Positions 16,523 through 25,723 of a stretch of 64,000 bases of DNA are shown piece by piece. The translations under genes and the position numbers were made by a program. Each line of letters opens with the position of its first letter. Positions within the stretch are counted from its first letter, which is position 1. Under the pieces are notes generated by a model. The model saw only the letters and a program-made list of their open reading frames with translations, ran no database searches and was not told the DNA's origin. Source of the stretch: CAYVRJ01 sp964453645 (GTDB lineage: Bacteria; Bacillota; Clostridia; Christensenellales; JAWKQI01); assembly GCA_964453645.1 (NCBI GenBank), contig CAYVRJ010000010.1:1-64000 (forward strand). The letters run 5' to 3'.

Positions 16523-16596
16523 GTGTTTTAAGGGGGACTACATAAAAAAACCATTGGTGGGTGTGGACAGCGCCCACGAAACAAAAACAAATATAT

Positions 16597-16637
16597 TCCC
16601 CTCCCTTTGCGCATATCCATTAGTGTAAGGGAGGGGA
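16597..16637 (+). promoter_or_regulatory. Hairpin enclosing the spoIIM ribosome-binding site
   Basis: TCCCCTCCCTT (16597-16607) is perfectly complementary to AAGGGAGGGGA (16627-16637), giving 11 bp with a 19-base loop. The 3' arm contains the GGGAGGGG Shine-Dalgarno of spoIIM, whose TTG start is five bases downstream. No T-run follows, so it is not a terminator. Closure should hide the SD, which suggests translational control. Confidence 0.6.
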
Positions 16638-16641
16638 TTGT

Positions 16642-17262
16642 TTGTTACTTGCCAAAAGTTATCAAGCCGTAGAAGATATACGCAAAAATAAATTCCTATA
16701 TATAGCAGCAATACTCATCATTCTCATCGGTGCAGGTGCCGGGGGCGGATTCTATTCCAAATTACCTCAAACCGATCAGGAGTATATTTCTCGAACCATC
16801 ATTTGGGTGATCCAATGCCTCAGATTAGGTGAATTTGATTACCTCTCTATGCTGATCAGCACACTGCTCACAACAACCGTATATTTTATATTGTTTTACA
16901 TATGTTCCCTGCACGTAGGAGGCGTTCTCCTGCTCATTGCAACGTTTATTAGCAAAGGCTTTGCAACGGGTGTGATGGTTGCGGGCATCGGTGGTATGGG
17001 TAATCTACTCACCGTGATTGTGCTCTACATTGCCCTACTCATTCCAAAAGCGCTGATGATCATGGCACTTGTAAAAGGCGGGGTTACAGCTCTCAACTGT
17101 GGATGTAATTTATTTGTTAAAAGAAAAATCATTCGAAATTTTGGCATGCGACTACAAATGTGTTCAGCTAACCACATGGTATTGCTCAAATGTTTTGCCG
17201 TAGGTGTGTTTTGCTGTGGCTTTGAAACCTTTTTATCCACCCTATTGTTCCAAATTGCATAA
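16642..17262 (+). CDS. spoIIM: Stage II sporulation protein M
   Basis: A 206-residue polytopic membrane protein with about five hydrophobic segments (residues 18-36, 63-82, 86-108, 112-145, 180-202). SpoIIM is the scaffold of the SpoIID/M/P complex that remodels septal peptidoglycan and drives engulfment. GGVLLLIATFISKGFATG and the following Gly-rich loop match the family. It starts at TTG with a very strong SD held in an inverted repeat. It follows spo0A by about 120 bp with no terminator seen between them. Confidence 0.85.
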   Translation: MLLAKSYQAVEDIRKNKFLYIAAILIILIGAGAGGGFYSKLPQTDQEYISRTIIWVIQCLRLGEFDYLSMLISTLLTTTVYFILFYICSLHVGGVLLLIATFISKGFATGVMVAGIGGMGNLLTVIVLYIALLIPKALMIMALVKGGVTALNCGCNLFVKRKIIRNFGMRLQMCSANHMVLLKCFAVGVFCCGFETFLSTLLFQIA

Positions 17263-17352
17263 AAAGTTTGTATAGAGTATAAATACTTATTTACGGCTAT
17301 TTAACCAAATTCTTTAAAAGCATATACGAACCTAAATAATTTATCAACCAAA

Positions 17353-17374
17353 AAAAGCCTCGTAAGAGGCTTTT
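17353..17374. terminator. Bidirectional terminator between spoIIM and the surface-protein gene
   Basis: AAAAGCCTC-GTAA-GAGGCTTTT, with a seven-base T-run on the minus strand and four Ts on the plus strand. It serves the convergent genes on both sides. Confidence 0.85.
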
Positions 17375-17461
17375 AATGGCTTGTAGTGTGACTATTAAAA
17401 AATTAATTAACTTTGTTCAATCGGGAACGGATTTTTCCGTTTCTCCGAACCAAATATTTAA

Positions 17462-19033
17462 CTATTTGGACAGAACTTTTTTCTTAGCAACAACTGCTAA
17501 TGCGCCAAGAGCAACGATTCCGAGCAGAGCCCAAACGATAACGTTGGATGTGTCACCAGTTTTGGGGTTGCCAGAGCCAGAAGCGGAACCTGTTCCCTTA
17601 GGAGCAGCGCCTGCTACTACGGGGCTTAAGGATGTGCCAACAACTGCGAACTTAGCGAATACAGCTGTATCTTCAGAACCAACTGTGAAGCTGAAGCTAT
17701 TGCCGTTAGCCAGTTTTTCCTGAGAAGCATTGTACCAGCCTTCAACGATCATTCCAGCATCGGGAGTAGCTGTTGCAGTAACTTTTTTGCCAGGAACATA
17801 TGCACCAGAACCAGCAGCCTTACCACCAGCATTCAAAGTGCCGATAGAAACATTTACAGCACCCTTAGGAGCGGTAAATACTGCGGTGTAGGTGTACTGT
17901 GAACCGGGAGCAGCTGTGAAGGAATAGGAAGCACTTGTAGAAACTACACTAGAAGCACCTGAGGTATTGTTTGTTCTTACCCAGTGCTTGAATGTAAATC
18001 CAGTAGCAGCCTTAGCTGTGATAGTTGCACTATCGCCATCATACAGCCACTTTGTGTTTACTGTTCCGCCATTTGCCATAACAGGATCAATTTCTACTTT
18101 TCCGCAAGCTTTCTGGAAGAAAGCAACGAATGTACCATTGTCAGCCTTATCAACAGACAATGTTGCAGCAGAAGAGTATTTGGAACCATTCTTGTACCAG
18201 CCAATGAATTTGTAACCTTCTTTGTGGCTAGCAATTGCAACTAAAGTAGAACCAAAGCCAGTCTGAACAGCACTTACATCATCAGCTTTAACGCCATCTG
18301 CATCATTAGCAAAATCGGACTTATAAGATACATTGGTGCTTAAACCAGTGAATAATGTACCACCAGCATCATATACAGCCTCAATAATTGCAGCAGCATT
18401 TACTGTGTACTCAAAAGTACCTGTGCTTGCTAAAGCATCATAAGATTTTAAGGGTTTGAAAACACCATTAACCTTAACGCCTGTTAAAACACCAGCACCA
18501 CCTGTGATGGAAACAACAAGTGTAGATGCTCTATCAACCATTTCAGAAGTTCCAGCTGAGATTGCAGGAGTTGTACTTGAAACATTTGCTCCTAAAGTAA
18601 CAAGGTACTTGTCGGGCATTGTTGCTTCGGGCTTGAAGAAAGCCTTAACATCAATTGTTATAGACTTTGAAGCTGTTCTGACCGGAGTAGCCGCACTAGC
18701 AGGACCGCCAAAAGCGTTCATAATGTACGCTGCAGGAATAACGCCGCCAGCAAAGGTTGTCTTTTCATCAGGAGTTGCATATTTGTCGACTACCATGCCT
18801 TTGGGAGGTGTTACAGAAACAGTAACACTACCAATGCTTGTTTGGCTTGTGTACTTGATTTCAGCAACATCAGTTACATTAGCACCAATTTTGCCGTCTG
18901 TACCGCCGTTTTTGTTAAGGTTAACAGTTAATTTGTCGCCGTCAACACTATCGTTAACAGCAGCGCTTACAGCCATAGGAACAATCGAAACGATCATAGC
19001 CACTACAAGAATAATTGCCATAATTTTCTTCAT
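17462..19033 (-). CDS. Sortase-anchored surface protein with InlB-type repeats
   Basis: A 523-residue secreted protein. A signal peptide (MKKIMAIILVVAMIVSIVPM, cleavage near AVSAA) is followed by an extracellular beta-rich region. Three divergent InlB B-repeat-like units follow, recognised by F-x-x-W-(Y/V) cores: YKFIGWYKNGSKYS, FTFKHWVRTNN and MIVEGWYNASQEK. The end has a Gly/Ser spacer, the cell-wall sorting motif NPKTGD, a hydrophobic helix and the tail KKKVLSK. NPKTG is a common clostridial variant of LPXTG. No sortase is encoded in the window. Codon choice is richer in A/T third positions than its neighbours, consistent with high expression or transfer. SD AAGGAGGA. Confidence 0.85.
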   Translation of the reverse strand: MKKIMAIILVVAMIVSIVPMAVSAAVNDSVDGDKLTVNLNKNGGTDGKIGANVTDVAEIKYTSQTSIGSVTVSVTPPKGMVVDKYATPDEKTTFAGGVIPAAYIMNAFGGPASAATPVRTASKSITIDVKAFFKPEATMPDKYLVTLGANVSSTTPAISAGTSEMVDRASTLVVSITGGAGVLTGVKVNGVFKPLKSYDALASTGTFEYTVNAAAIIEAVYDAGGTLFTGLSTNVSYKSDFANDADGVKADDVSAVQTGFGSTLVAIASHKEGYKFIGWYKNGSKYSSAATLSVDKADNGTFVAFFQKACGKVEIDPVMANGGTVNTKWLYDGDSATITAKAATGFTFKHWVRTNNTSGASSVVSTSASYSFTAAPGSQYTYTAVFTAPKGAVNVSIGTLNAGGKAAGSGAYVPGKKVTATATPDAGMIVEGWYNASQEKLANGNSFSFTVGSEDTAVFAKFAVVGTSLSPVVAGAAPKGTGSASGSGNPKTGDTSNVIVWALLGIVALGALAVVAKKKVLSK

Positions 19034-19069
19034 GAATTTTTTATCCTCCTTATCATGAAATATAGACTA

Positions 19070-19097
19070 ATCATACCACATATCATAAAATATTCAA
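19070..19097 (-). promoter_or_regulatory. Candidate promoter of the surface-protein gene
   Basis: TTGAAT (19092-19097), 16-bp spacer, TATGAT (19070-19075) on the minus strand, about 40 bp ahead of the ATG. Confidence 0.5.
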
Positions 19098-19211
19098 TAC
19101 TTTTTCTATTATTTTCGTGATAATTCATAAACTGTTAAAGATTTTACCCATTCATTCGACGTAGTAGTTAAAAATTTCGACTATTTGTGCACGATTTTTC
19201 AATACTTGCGA

Positions 19212-19994
19212 CTAATCTTGCCAAACTTTCCATTTGGCATCCGCTCTTTGCCACATGTCGTTGAGCATACTCATATCCCGCTGGGTGTCCATGCAATGCC
19301 AAAACCCTTCGTGTTTATATACCATCAGTTGCCCGTGCTCAACCAGCTTCTGCATGGGATCCCGTTCAAAAATCGTGTTGTCATCGTCAATATAATTTAA
19401 CACCCCCGGCTCTAAGATCATAAACCCACCGTTAATCCAGTTCACGTCCTCTCTGGACTTTTCCGAAAAACTGTTGGCAGCACCGCTCTTCTCATCAATG
19501 GAGAGCACCCCAAACCTGCCCCCCGGCTTAATGGCCGTAATCGTGGCAAGTTTTTTGCCCTGTTTGTGAAAAGCAAGCAGTTTTGTAATGTCCACGTCCG
19601 CTAAACCATCCCCGTAAGTCATCATAAAGGGTTCGTCCCCCAAATATTTGGCAAGGCGTTTGATCCGCCCTCCCGTTTGCGTTGCAAGGCCGGTGTCTAT
19701 TAGCGTCACCTTCCAAGGCTCTGCAATGTTGTTGTGAATCTTAACCGAGTTGTTGTTGCTAAAATCAAAGGTCATGTCGGACATATGTAAATAATAATCT
19801 GCAAAAAACTCCTTGATCACATACCCTTTGTAGCCCAGAGGGATAATAAATTCGTGAAAGCCGTAGTGGCTATATATCTTCATGATATGCCAAAGAATTG
19901 GCTTTTCGCCGATTTCAACCATGGGTTTTGGCTTGATGTAGCTCTCTTCGCTAATGCGGGTGCCAAACCCGCCTGCCAGAATAACAACTTTCAT
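19212..19994 (-). CDS. rfbF: Glucose-1-phosphate cytidylyltransferase
   Basis: A 260-residue nucleotidyltransferase making CDP-glucose from CTP and glucose-1-phosphate, the first step to CDP-linked deoxysugars. It has the N-terminal signature VVILAGGFGTRISEES, the sugar-site motif KPKPMVEIGEKPILWHIM, MTYGDGLADVD (metal-binding Asp) and INGGFMILEPGVL. The downstream enzyme CDP-glucose 4,6-dehydratase and other sugar genes are absent here, so the gene is an orphan. I take the Met before KVVILAGG as start. The frame stays open upstream through leader copy 2, so a 14-residue extension starting MVICAV is possible. Confidence 0.9.
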   Translation of the reverse strand: MKVVILAGGFGTRISEESYIKPKPMVEIGEKPILWHIMKIYSHYGFHEFIIPLGYKGYVIKEFFADYYLHMSDMTFDFSNNNSVKIHNNIAEPWKVTLIDTGLATQTGGRIKRLAKYLGDEPFMMTYGDGLADVDITKLLAFHKQGKKLATITAIKPGGRFGVLSIDEKSGAANSFSEKSREDVNWINGGFMILEPGVLNYIDDDNTIFERDPMQKLVEHGQLMVYKHEGFWHCMDTQRDMSMLNDMWQRADAKWKVWQD

Positions 19995-20060
19995 AAAACT
20001 CCATTCCGCCGTTTCACTTACGGCACAAATAACCATTAAAAAATATTTAATGTAAAGCTC
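19995..20060 (-). promoter_or_regulatory. Micro-ORF leader, copy 2, in frame with rfbF
   Basis: AAGGAG-CTTTAC is followed by ATTAAATATT where copies 1 and 4 have ATG/GTG-AAAGATT. A frame then contains VICAVSETAEWSF and runs straight into the rfbF Met without a stop. The hairpin GCCGT-AAGTGAA-ACGGC and the TGGAG in the Trp-Ser codons are kept. This copy looks like one whose own start has decayed or is AUU, producing a fused frame. Confidence 0.45.
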
Positions 20061-20086
20061 CTTTATATTTATATATACACGCTACA

Positions 20087-23000
20087 TCAGTGGGTGAGCT
20101 GTGTCAGCAGGTTGGAGGCTGTGTCGTAGTCGTAAACCTCCAGGGCATCGTAAATCCCCCGCAAGATAACCCGCATACTGGCCTCAATCTTATACATAAA
20201 CAGTTCGTCCAAGAGGATCAGTGCCTTTCTGTTTTGGTACTCGTGGATATAGTCGCACAGGTCGATGAGTTTGCTAAAGAGATCGTTGTCATCGATTGTA
20301 AGCTTGTCGTCCCCCTCTGTCGTCTCTCTGCGCACTTCCACATAGGGCCGCATATCGCTCAGCAGCTGCTCGTACAGTTCCATAAGCTTTGGATATCCCC
20401 GGTGCACCGTCTCTAAATCGTATTCCCTAGATGCAAATTCCAGTTCCTTTGCTAATTCAAAGATGGCCTTAGCCCCGATGGTTGCCCCTACAGACTTGAG
20501 GGCGTGGACTTCCACACAGAAGTTTTTATAATCCCCAGCCTCGTAATATTTCTTGATTTCGGGCATTTTTTGCATCCCCTCGACATACACGGTGTGTAGC
20601 AGCTCCATCACTCCGTCCATGGTGCCGCAGTAATTGAGGGGGACGCTCAAATCCACTCCACCGATCTGAATATCTTCCGCTATCGTTCCATCGCTCTCAT
20701 CTTCCAAATCTTCCGAGTCTTCCATCTCTTCATCCAGATCAGTTGGTTCAAAAATTTCTAAAGCGTGTTCCAACTGCTCCACGGTTTGCCCCATGAGAAG
20801 CTGTGCAAAGGCGTTGTCTAAAAGCTCCGCTTCGTTTAACTCAATATCCGTTCCCGGTTCTTCCAACTCCTCAACAACTTGTGTTATAGCAGCTTCTTCT
20901 ACAGCAATTTCTTCTGTAACAGCTTCTTCGATAGCAGTTTCTTCTGTAACAGCTTCGTCTACAGTTTCTTCAATTACTTCTTCGCCTACAATCTCTTGTG
21001 TGCTTTCATACTCTTTAGGTTCTTCAACAGTTTCTGTCTCTATGATCACTTCTTCAACAAGTGTTTCATCCGCAATCGTCTCTTCTATAATAACCTGTTC
21101 AACAGCCACTTCCTCTGCGAATAAATCTTCAACAACCACTTCCTCAACAATGGTTTCCTCAACAATTGCTTCTTCGGCGATCGTTTCCTCCATAACCAGT
21201 TCTTCTTCCACTGGTTCTGCAACGATCACTTCCTCCGCAAACGTCTCTTCAACAGCCACTTCCTCAACAATTGGCTCCTCAGCGATTACTTCCTCGGCGA
21301 TCGTTTCCTCCATAACCAGTTCTTCTTCAACTGGTTCTGCAACAATCACTTCCTCCGCAAACGTCTCTTCAACAACCACTTCCTCAACAATTGGTTCCTC
21401 AGCGATTACTTCTTCGGCGATCGTTTCCTCAATAACCAGTTCTTCTTCCACTGGTTCTTCAGCGATGGCTTCTTCAGTCACTGTCTCTTCAACAGCAGGC
21501 GTTTCTTCAACAATTGCTTCTTCTACAATCGTTTCTTCTTCGTCCGCAGCCATTTCCGCAATTGCTTCTTCCAAAGATTCTTCACCCGTGTCGGTCAAGC
21601 AAATGTGTTCCGAAGGTAAGTTGTTATATAAAATATCGTCTAACTTCTTGAGGTCGATGGGTTTTGCTAAAAAGTCGTCGAAACCCTTTTCCAAGAACAT
21701 CTCTCGCATACCACTGATGGCATTTGCTGTCAGCGCAATGACGGGTACGGTTTTGTAATACTCTGTGTCCATGGCTCGAATGTGTTCCACCGTCTCAATG
21801 CCGTCCATCTCGGGCATCATGTGATCCATAAAAATCATATCGTAGCGGTGGTCTGCAAGCAATTCCAAACACTCCTTGCCGCTCTTGGCGGTGGAGATTC
21901 GCATTTGGTAGGCCCTGAGCAGCCCCTTAGCCACGTGTAAGTTCACCTCGTTGTCGTCCACCACCAGGGCATGGGCACTTGGTGCCGTAAACCCATGGGA
22001 CTCTCCCCCTTGGCCTCTAAGATACTTCTTCGTGTAGTCCTCGTCGTTGAGCACCGAGGCGATCGCCAAGCTGTACACGGGTTTATACACCGCACACTCG
22101 TTGCCCTCCACCGAAATGCTCTCGTCTTTGTTGAGTAAAATGACAATCTTGGAGTTGGGCGACTGATCCGCAATGCCGTCTTTAATCTGGCGGTATATCT
22201 CATTGTCGATGAAGATATGGGTGTAGTGCATACTGCTCAGCTTTTCCAAAAACTCTTCTTGGGAGCGGTAGATGTGGCAGGTGGAACCTAGGTTGTCAAA
22301 AGCATAGGCGATAGACTCTTTTTCGTTTGCCGAGTTGCTCACAAGCACGCTGACAAACCCCATCTCGTTAATTTTTGCCATGGGTTCCTTGTCTATGACA
22401 CCTTGGGGGATTTTAACGGTAAATACCGAACCCACCCCGTACTCGCTGCGCACATCAATTTGACCGTGCATGAGATCCAGCAAGCACTTGGTGATGGAAA
22501 GTCCCAGCCCTGTGCCCTCGATGTTGCGGTTTCGCTTGGTGTCGAACCGGGTGAATACCGAGAAGAGTTGGTCTAAACTTTCTTCCTTAATGCCAAGGCC
22601 TGTATCCGAAACTTCGGCGCAGAGTAACACTTCTTCTTCACTCTTCGACTCCTCGCACCAGATGCGCAGTTTAATATGCCCCTCGCCGGTGAACTTTGCT
22701 GCATTGGACAACAAGTTGGTGAGAATTTGGCGAATGCGCACTTCGTCTCCCATGAGCAGCCTTGGAATATTACAATCGGCTTCTAAGAGGAATTCCACCG
22801 CCGGTTTGTCCGCTAGGCGCATGACCACGATGTTTGCAATGTCGTTAATAATGGAGGGCAGAGGGTACTCAATGGGTTCGATATCCATTTTACCCGATTC
22901 AATCTTGGAAAAATCCAATATGTCGTTGATGATGGTCAACAGCGAATCAGCTGCACTCTTGATCTCCTCCGCATGGGTGATGGTTGCGCTGTTGGTCTCC

Positions 23001-25723
23001 TCCCTCAGGATAAACTCCGCCATACCCATAATTGCGTTCATGGGGGTTCGTATCTCGTGGGACATGTTTGCAAGAAATGCACTCTTTGCGCTGGAAGCCC
23101 CCTCGGCTTCGTCTTTGGACACCACGAGATTGGCGTTCATGGTTGCCAGCTTGGCGTTCATGGCGGCTAGCTCTTCGTTCATGGCGGCAAGCTGCTGCTG
23201 GGCTTCGTTTTCCACAATAGCCGAACCGATCATATGGGCACAGTTTTTGGCAATATCCGACTCGTGGGTGGAAAAAGCTCGCTCCATCCTACAGTTGTCA
23301 AAGCGCACAGTGCCCCAAAATGCGTTGTTGATATAGATGGGGGTTGCAAACATAGAGGCAGTGCACATCTCCTCTGCATACACCAAACTCTTACCAGACA
23401 AGCAACTACGCCTAAAGAAAATGCTCTTGCAGCTGCTCACGCACTCCTTCCACTGGTCGTAGTCCGTTTCTTCCACATCCCTTTCCGAAAAGATGTGATC
23501 CATGATGGAAACTTCCTCTGTGGTCCACTCATAGATGACTTTGGATTTCCACTCCTCATCCTCTGTAATATTTTTTAAAATACACACCCTGTCCACGCCC
23601 ATGGCGCTGCCCAGCATTTCAAGGACATCCAGCAACCGCTTCTGAAACTCCCCGTATTGGGAGGAGACCAGCCTGTCTGCAATGCGGTTTGCAACCGAGA
23701 GCAACTCGTCCCGCCTGTTTAGTTGCAGCTTGGACTCGTTTTCCATGATACACGAGCCGATCATGTTGGTGTAGTTTTTAATAATCTTTTGTTCGTGGGG
23801 GGTGAACAATCGCTCCTCTTCACAGTTAAAGAAGGAGACGCTGCCCCAAATGCTGCCCTCCAGCCATATAAAGGAAAATAGAGAGGAGACCGCACCCAGC
23901 AAGTTTGCAATGCGGATATCCTTACCCTTCATCTCTCTGGTTAAATATTGAATACAAGCGTCGCTGTTGGTTTGCACAAATAAATGCTGCTGTTCGATGT
24001 CGCTTTCGTCATATAAGAACTGGGTGCCCAGCAAAGTAACTTGGGTGTTCGACCACTCGTAGAGGGCATCTGCATACACGCCCTCCCCCGGGACGACCGT
24101 CGTCTTCCAAATCACCGCATGGGAAACCTCCAAGGCTTTGCCCAAGATCGCCAACCCTTTGTGCAGCCGCTCTTGTATATCCCCTTGGCTGGGCGCAATG
24201 AGCAGGTTTGCCATCTCGTTACCCGCAGCCAGCAGGGCATCCCGCTTTAGGAGCTGCATTTGCGCTTCCTGTTCGATCACACACGAGCCTACGATCATGG
24301 CATAGTTTTTGATGATGCTAATCTCATGGTCGGAAAATTCCCGCTCCTGCTCACAGTCGCAAAAGGCCAAACTGCCCCAAATGGTTTCGTCGGAGTACAG
24401 GGGCATGAACAGGAACGTGTGGGCTTGTGCCAACTCCAGGGTTTCCAAATCTTTTCCCACTGACTGAGAGCGTTGGATGGAAATGCTCTCCCCATTGCGC
24501 ACGCACTCCATGAGTTGTTCCATGGTCTTTGGCTCAAAGTTTTCGGGGGAGAGATACATACCCAGGGTGGAGGTTGGTTGAGTTGTCCACTCGTATACGG
24601 CTTTACTCTTCATTTTATCAGAGCAGGACTTCCACACCGAAATTCTGTGCAGGGAGAGGGCGTTCCCCATGAGGCAAAGGCCTTGGGTGAGTTTTTCATC
24701 AAATTCACCGCTCTTGGCACCCAACAGCAGGCTTGCCACGTTGTTGCCCACCTGGAGCAGCTTATCCCTGTTAAAGAGCTGGGTGCGGGATTCGTTTTCC
24801 ATAGCCGATGAGGCAAACATATTGGCACATGTTTTTAATAAATCAATTTCGTGTTTTGGGAAAATTCTCTCTTCCCGGCAATCGTCGAACCGAACAAAAC
24901 CCCAAAACTCCTTGTCCATAAAGATGGGAAAGGCTAAAATTGATTTGGCATTGCAGTTGCACAAGAATTCCCTGTCCACTGTCTTGATGTCTTTATACAG
25001 GAAGTTGCAGTAGTTGCCTTCCTTCATAATCGCCTTAAACATGGGCAGTTTTTCTTTGTAGGATATGCCCGCCGAACAATCCTCCGCCGAGCAGTGGGGG
25101 GCATAGGGGGATGCCCACAGATATATTTTCTTAAAGCAAAGGCTTTTGCGCTCGTCTTCATAGTTTTTAAATATGGCAACCCTGTCCACTTGAAGCACTT
25201 GGCCAACAATCTCCAAGCTTTTTAACATACGCTCATCAAAACTTAAAGTGTGGTGGGCAATGAGAATCCCCGCCACTCTGTTCACCGCATCTCGCAGGGT
25301 GTCGTTGGACTTGAGGGTTTGTTCCAGCCGTTTTTTCTCGCTGATGTCCATTTGATAGAGGATCAGGGCATCTTCCCCCCCGCAGTTGCAGTACTGGAGG
25401 ATGGAGCGCACCACACAGGGTTTTTCCCGGAGGTTGAGGGTCACGTCGTACTCGATCTGCCCCTTCTCCTTCACTTCCTTTATGCGACTTAAAAAGTATT
25501 CCGAAAATTCCTCTTTCGTTTTTTTTGTGTCGGACAGCAAGGTGTAGTAATCTTGAAACAGGTTTTGCATCAAGTCCTCTTTGGATTCGTAGCCGTAAAA
25601 CTCAACAGCCTTTTGGTTGCAGTCCACGATTGTAAAATCATCCGTCACAATAACATACGAATATGGATTTAACGAAAGGATTCTCGCTGCATTCGCTTCC
25701 ATTTGATAATTTGCGTTATTCAT
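20087..25723 (-). CDS. Giant hybrid histidine kinase: PAS, four GAF, HisKA-HATPase, receiver, Glu-rich linker, HPt
   Basis: A soluble 1878-residue sensor kinase. In order: PAS (about 10-125); four GAF-like modules (about 140-310, 325-485, 500-680, 690-850), each ending with a similar E-(S/A)-Q-x-QL stretch; a coiled coil of MNE/MNAK repeats (about 850-880); HisKA with His889 in NMSHEIRTPMNAIMGM; HATPase_c with EGTGLGLSI; a receiver-like segment lacking a clear Asp; a true receiver with Asp1300 in FMDHMMPEMDG; an acidic linker (about 1380-1620); and HPt with His1740 in EVHALKSVGATIG. The predicted relay is His889 to Asp1300 to His1740. No transmembrane segment is seen. The ATG follows GGGAGG and overlaps the upstream kinase stop by 8 bp. 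Confidence 0.9.
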   Translation of the reverse strand: MNNANYQMEANAARILSLNPYSYVIVTDDFTIVDCNQKAVEFYGYESKEDLMQNLFQDYYTLLSDTKKTKEEFSEYFLSRIKEVKEKGQIEYDVTLNLREKPCVVRSILQYCNCGGEDALILYQMDISEKKRLEQTLKSNDTLRDAVNRVAGILIAHHTLSFDERMLKSLEIVGQVLQVDRVAIFKNYEDERKSLCFKKIYLWASPYAPHCSAEDCSAGISYKEKLPMFKAIMKEGNYCNFLYKDIKTVDREFLCNCNAKSILAFPIFMDKEFWGFVRFDDCREERIFPKHEIDLLKTCANMFASSAMENESRTQLFNRDKLLQVGNNVASLLLGAKSGEFDEKLTQGLCLMGNALSLHRISVWKSCSDKMKSKAVYEWTTQPTSTLGMYLSPENFEPKTMEQLMECVRNGESISIQRSQSVGKDLETLELAQAHTFLFMPLYSDETIWGSLAFCDCEQEREFSDHEISIIKNYAMIVGSCVIEQEAQMQLLKRDALLAAGNEMANLLIAPSQGDIQERLHKGLAILGKALEVSHAVIWKTTVVPGEGVYADALYEWSNTQVTLLGTQFLYDESDIEQQHLFVQTNSDACIQYLTREMKGKDIRIANLLGAVSSLFSFIWLEGSIWGSVSFFNCEEERLFTPHEQKIIKNYTNMIGSCIMENESKLQLNRRDELLSVANRIADRLVSSQYGEFQKRLLDVLEMLGSAMGVDRVCILKNITEDEEWKSKVIYEWTTEEVSIMDHIFSERDVEETDYDQWKECVSSCKSIFFRRSCLSGKSLVYAEEMCTASMFATPIYINNAFWGTVRFDNCRMERAFSTHESDIAKNCAHMIGSAIVENEAQQQLAAMNEELAAMNAKLATMNANLVVSKDEAEGASSAKSAFLANMSHEIRTPMNAIMGMAEFILREETNSATITHAEEIKSAADSLLTIINDILDFSKIESGKMDIEPIEYPLPSIINDIANIVVMRLADKPAVEFLLEADCNIPRLLMGDEVRIRQILTNLLSNAAKFTGEGHIKLRIWCEESKSEEEVLLCAEVSDTGLGIKEESLDQLFSVFTRFDTKRNRNIEGTGLGLSITKCLLDLMHGQIDVRSEYGVGSVFTVKIPQGVIDKEPMAKINEMGFVSVLVSNSANEKESIAYAFDNLGSTCHIYRSQEEFLEKLSSMHYTHIFIDNEIYRQIKDGIADQSPNSKIVILLNKDESISVEGNECAVYKPVYSLAIASVLNDEDYTKKYLRGQGGESHGFTAPSAHALVVDDNEVNLHVAKGLLRAYQMRISTAKSGKECLELLADHRYDMIFMDHMMPEMDGIETVEHIRAMDTEYYKTVPVIALTANAISGMREMFLEKGFDDFLAKPIDLKKLDDILYNNLPSEHICLTDTGEESLEEAIAEMAADEEETIVEEAIVEETPAVEETVTEEAIAEEPVEEELVIEETIAEEVIAEEPIVEEVVVEETFAEEVIVAEPVEEELVMEETIAEEVIAEEPIVEEVAVEETFAEEVIVAEPVEEELVMEETIAEEAIVEETIVEEVVVEDLFAEEVAVEQVIIEETIADETLVEEVIIETETVEEPKEYESTQEIVGEEVIEETVDEAVTEETAIEEAVTEEIAVEEAAITQVVEELEEPGTDIELNEAELLDNAFAQLLMGQTVEQLEHALEIFEPTDLDEEMEDSEDLEDESDGTIAEDIQIGGVDLSVPLNYCGTMDGVMELLHTVYVEGMQKMPEIKKYYEAGDYKNFCVEVHALKSVGATIGAKAIFELAKELEFASREYDLETVHRGYPKLMELYEQLLSDMRPYVEVRRETTEGDDKLTIDDNDLFSKLIDLCDYIHEYQNRKALILLDELFMYKIEASMRVILRGIYDALEVYDYDTASNLLTQLTH
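21121..21480 (-). repeat. 120-bp in-frame tandem repeat coding the Glu-rich linker
   Basis: Period 120 bp: 21181-21300 and 21301-21420 differ at about five positions, with half copies on both sides (21121-21180 and 21421-21480). Each unit codes 40 residues built from EE(T/V/P)-(I/V)-(A/V)-EE units. The flanking linker continues the same theme in more diverged form, so the expansion is recent within an older low-complexity region. Confidence 0.9.

Noticed and set aside
21121..21480. Regular 120-bp repeats considered as a CRISPR array
   Set aside because: The units are in frame within a kinase gene, contiguous without unique spacers, and code a low-complexity linker.
20793..21758. Long plus-strand open frame of 321 codons, rich in Ser and Thr
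   Set aside because: It is the antisense image of the Glu-rich repeat linker of the giant kinase. The repeat keeps the complementary frame open; there is no SD and the composition is a mirror of GAA/GAG codons.
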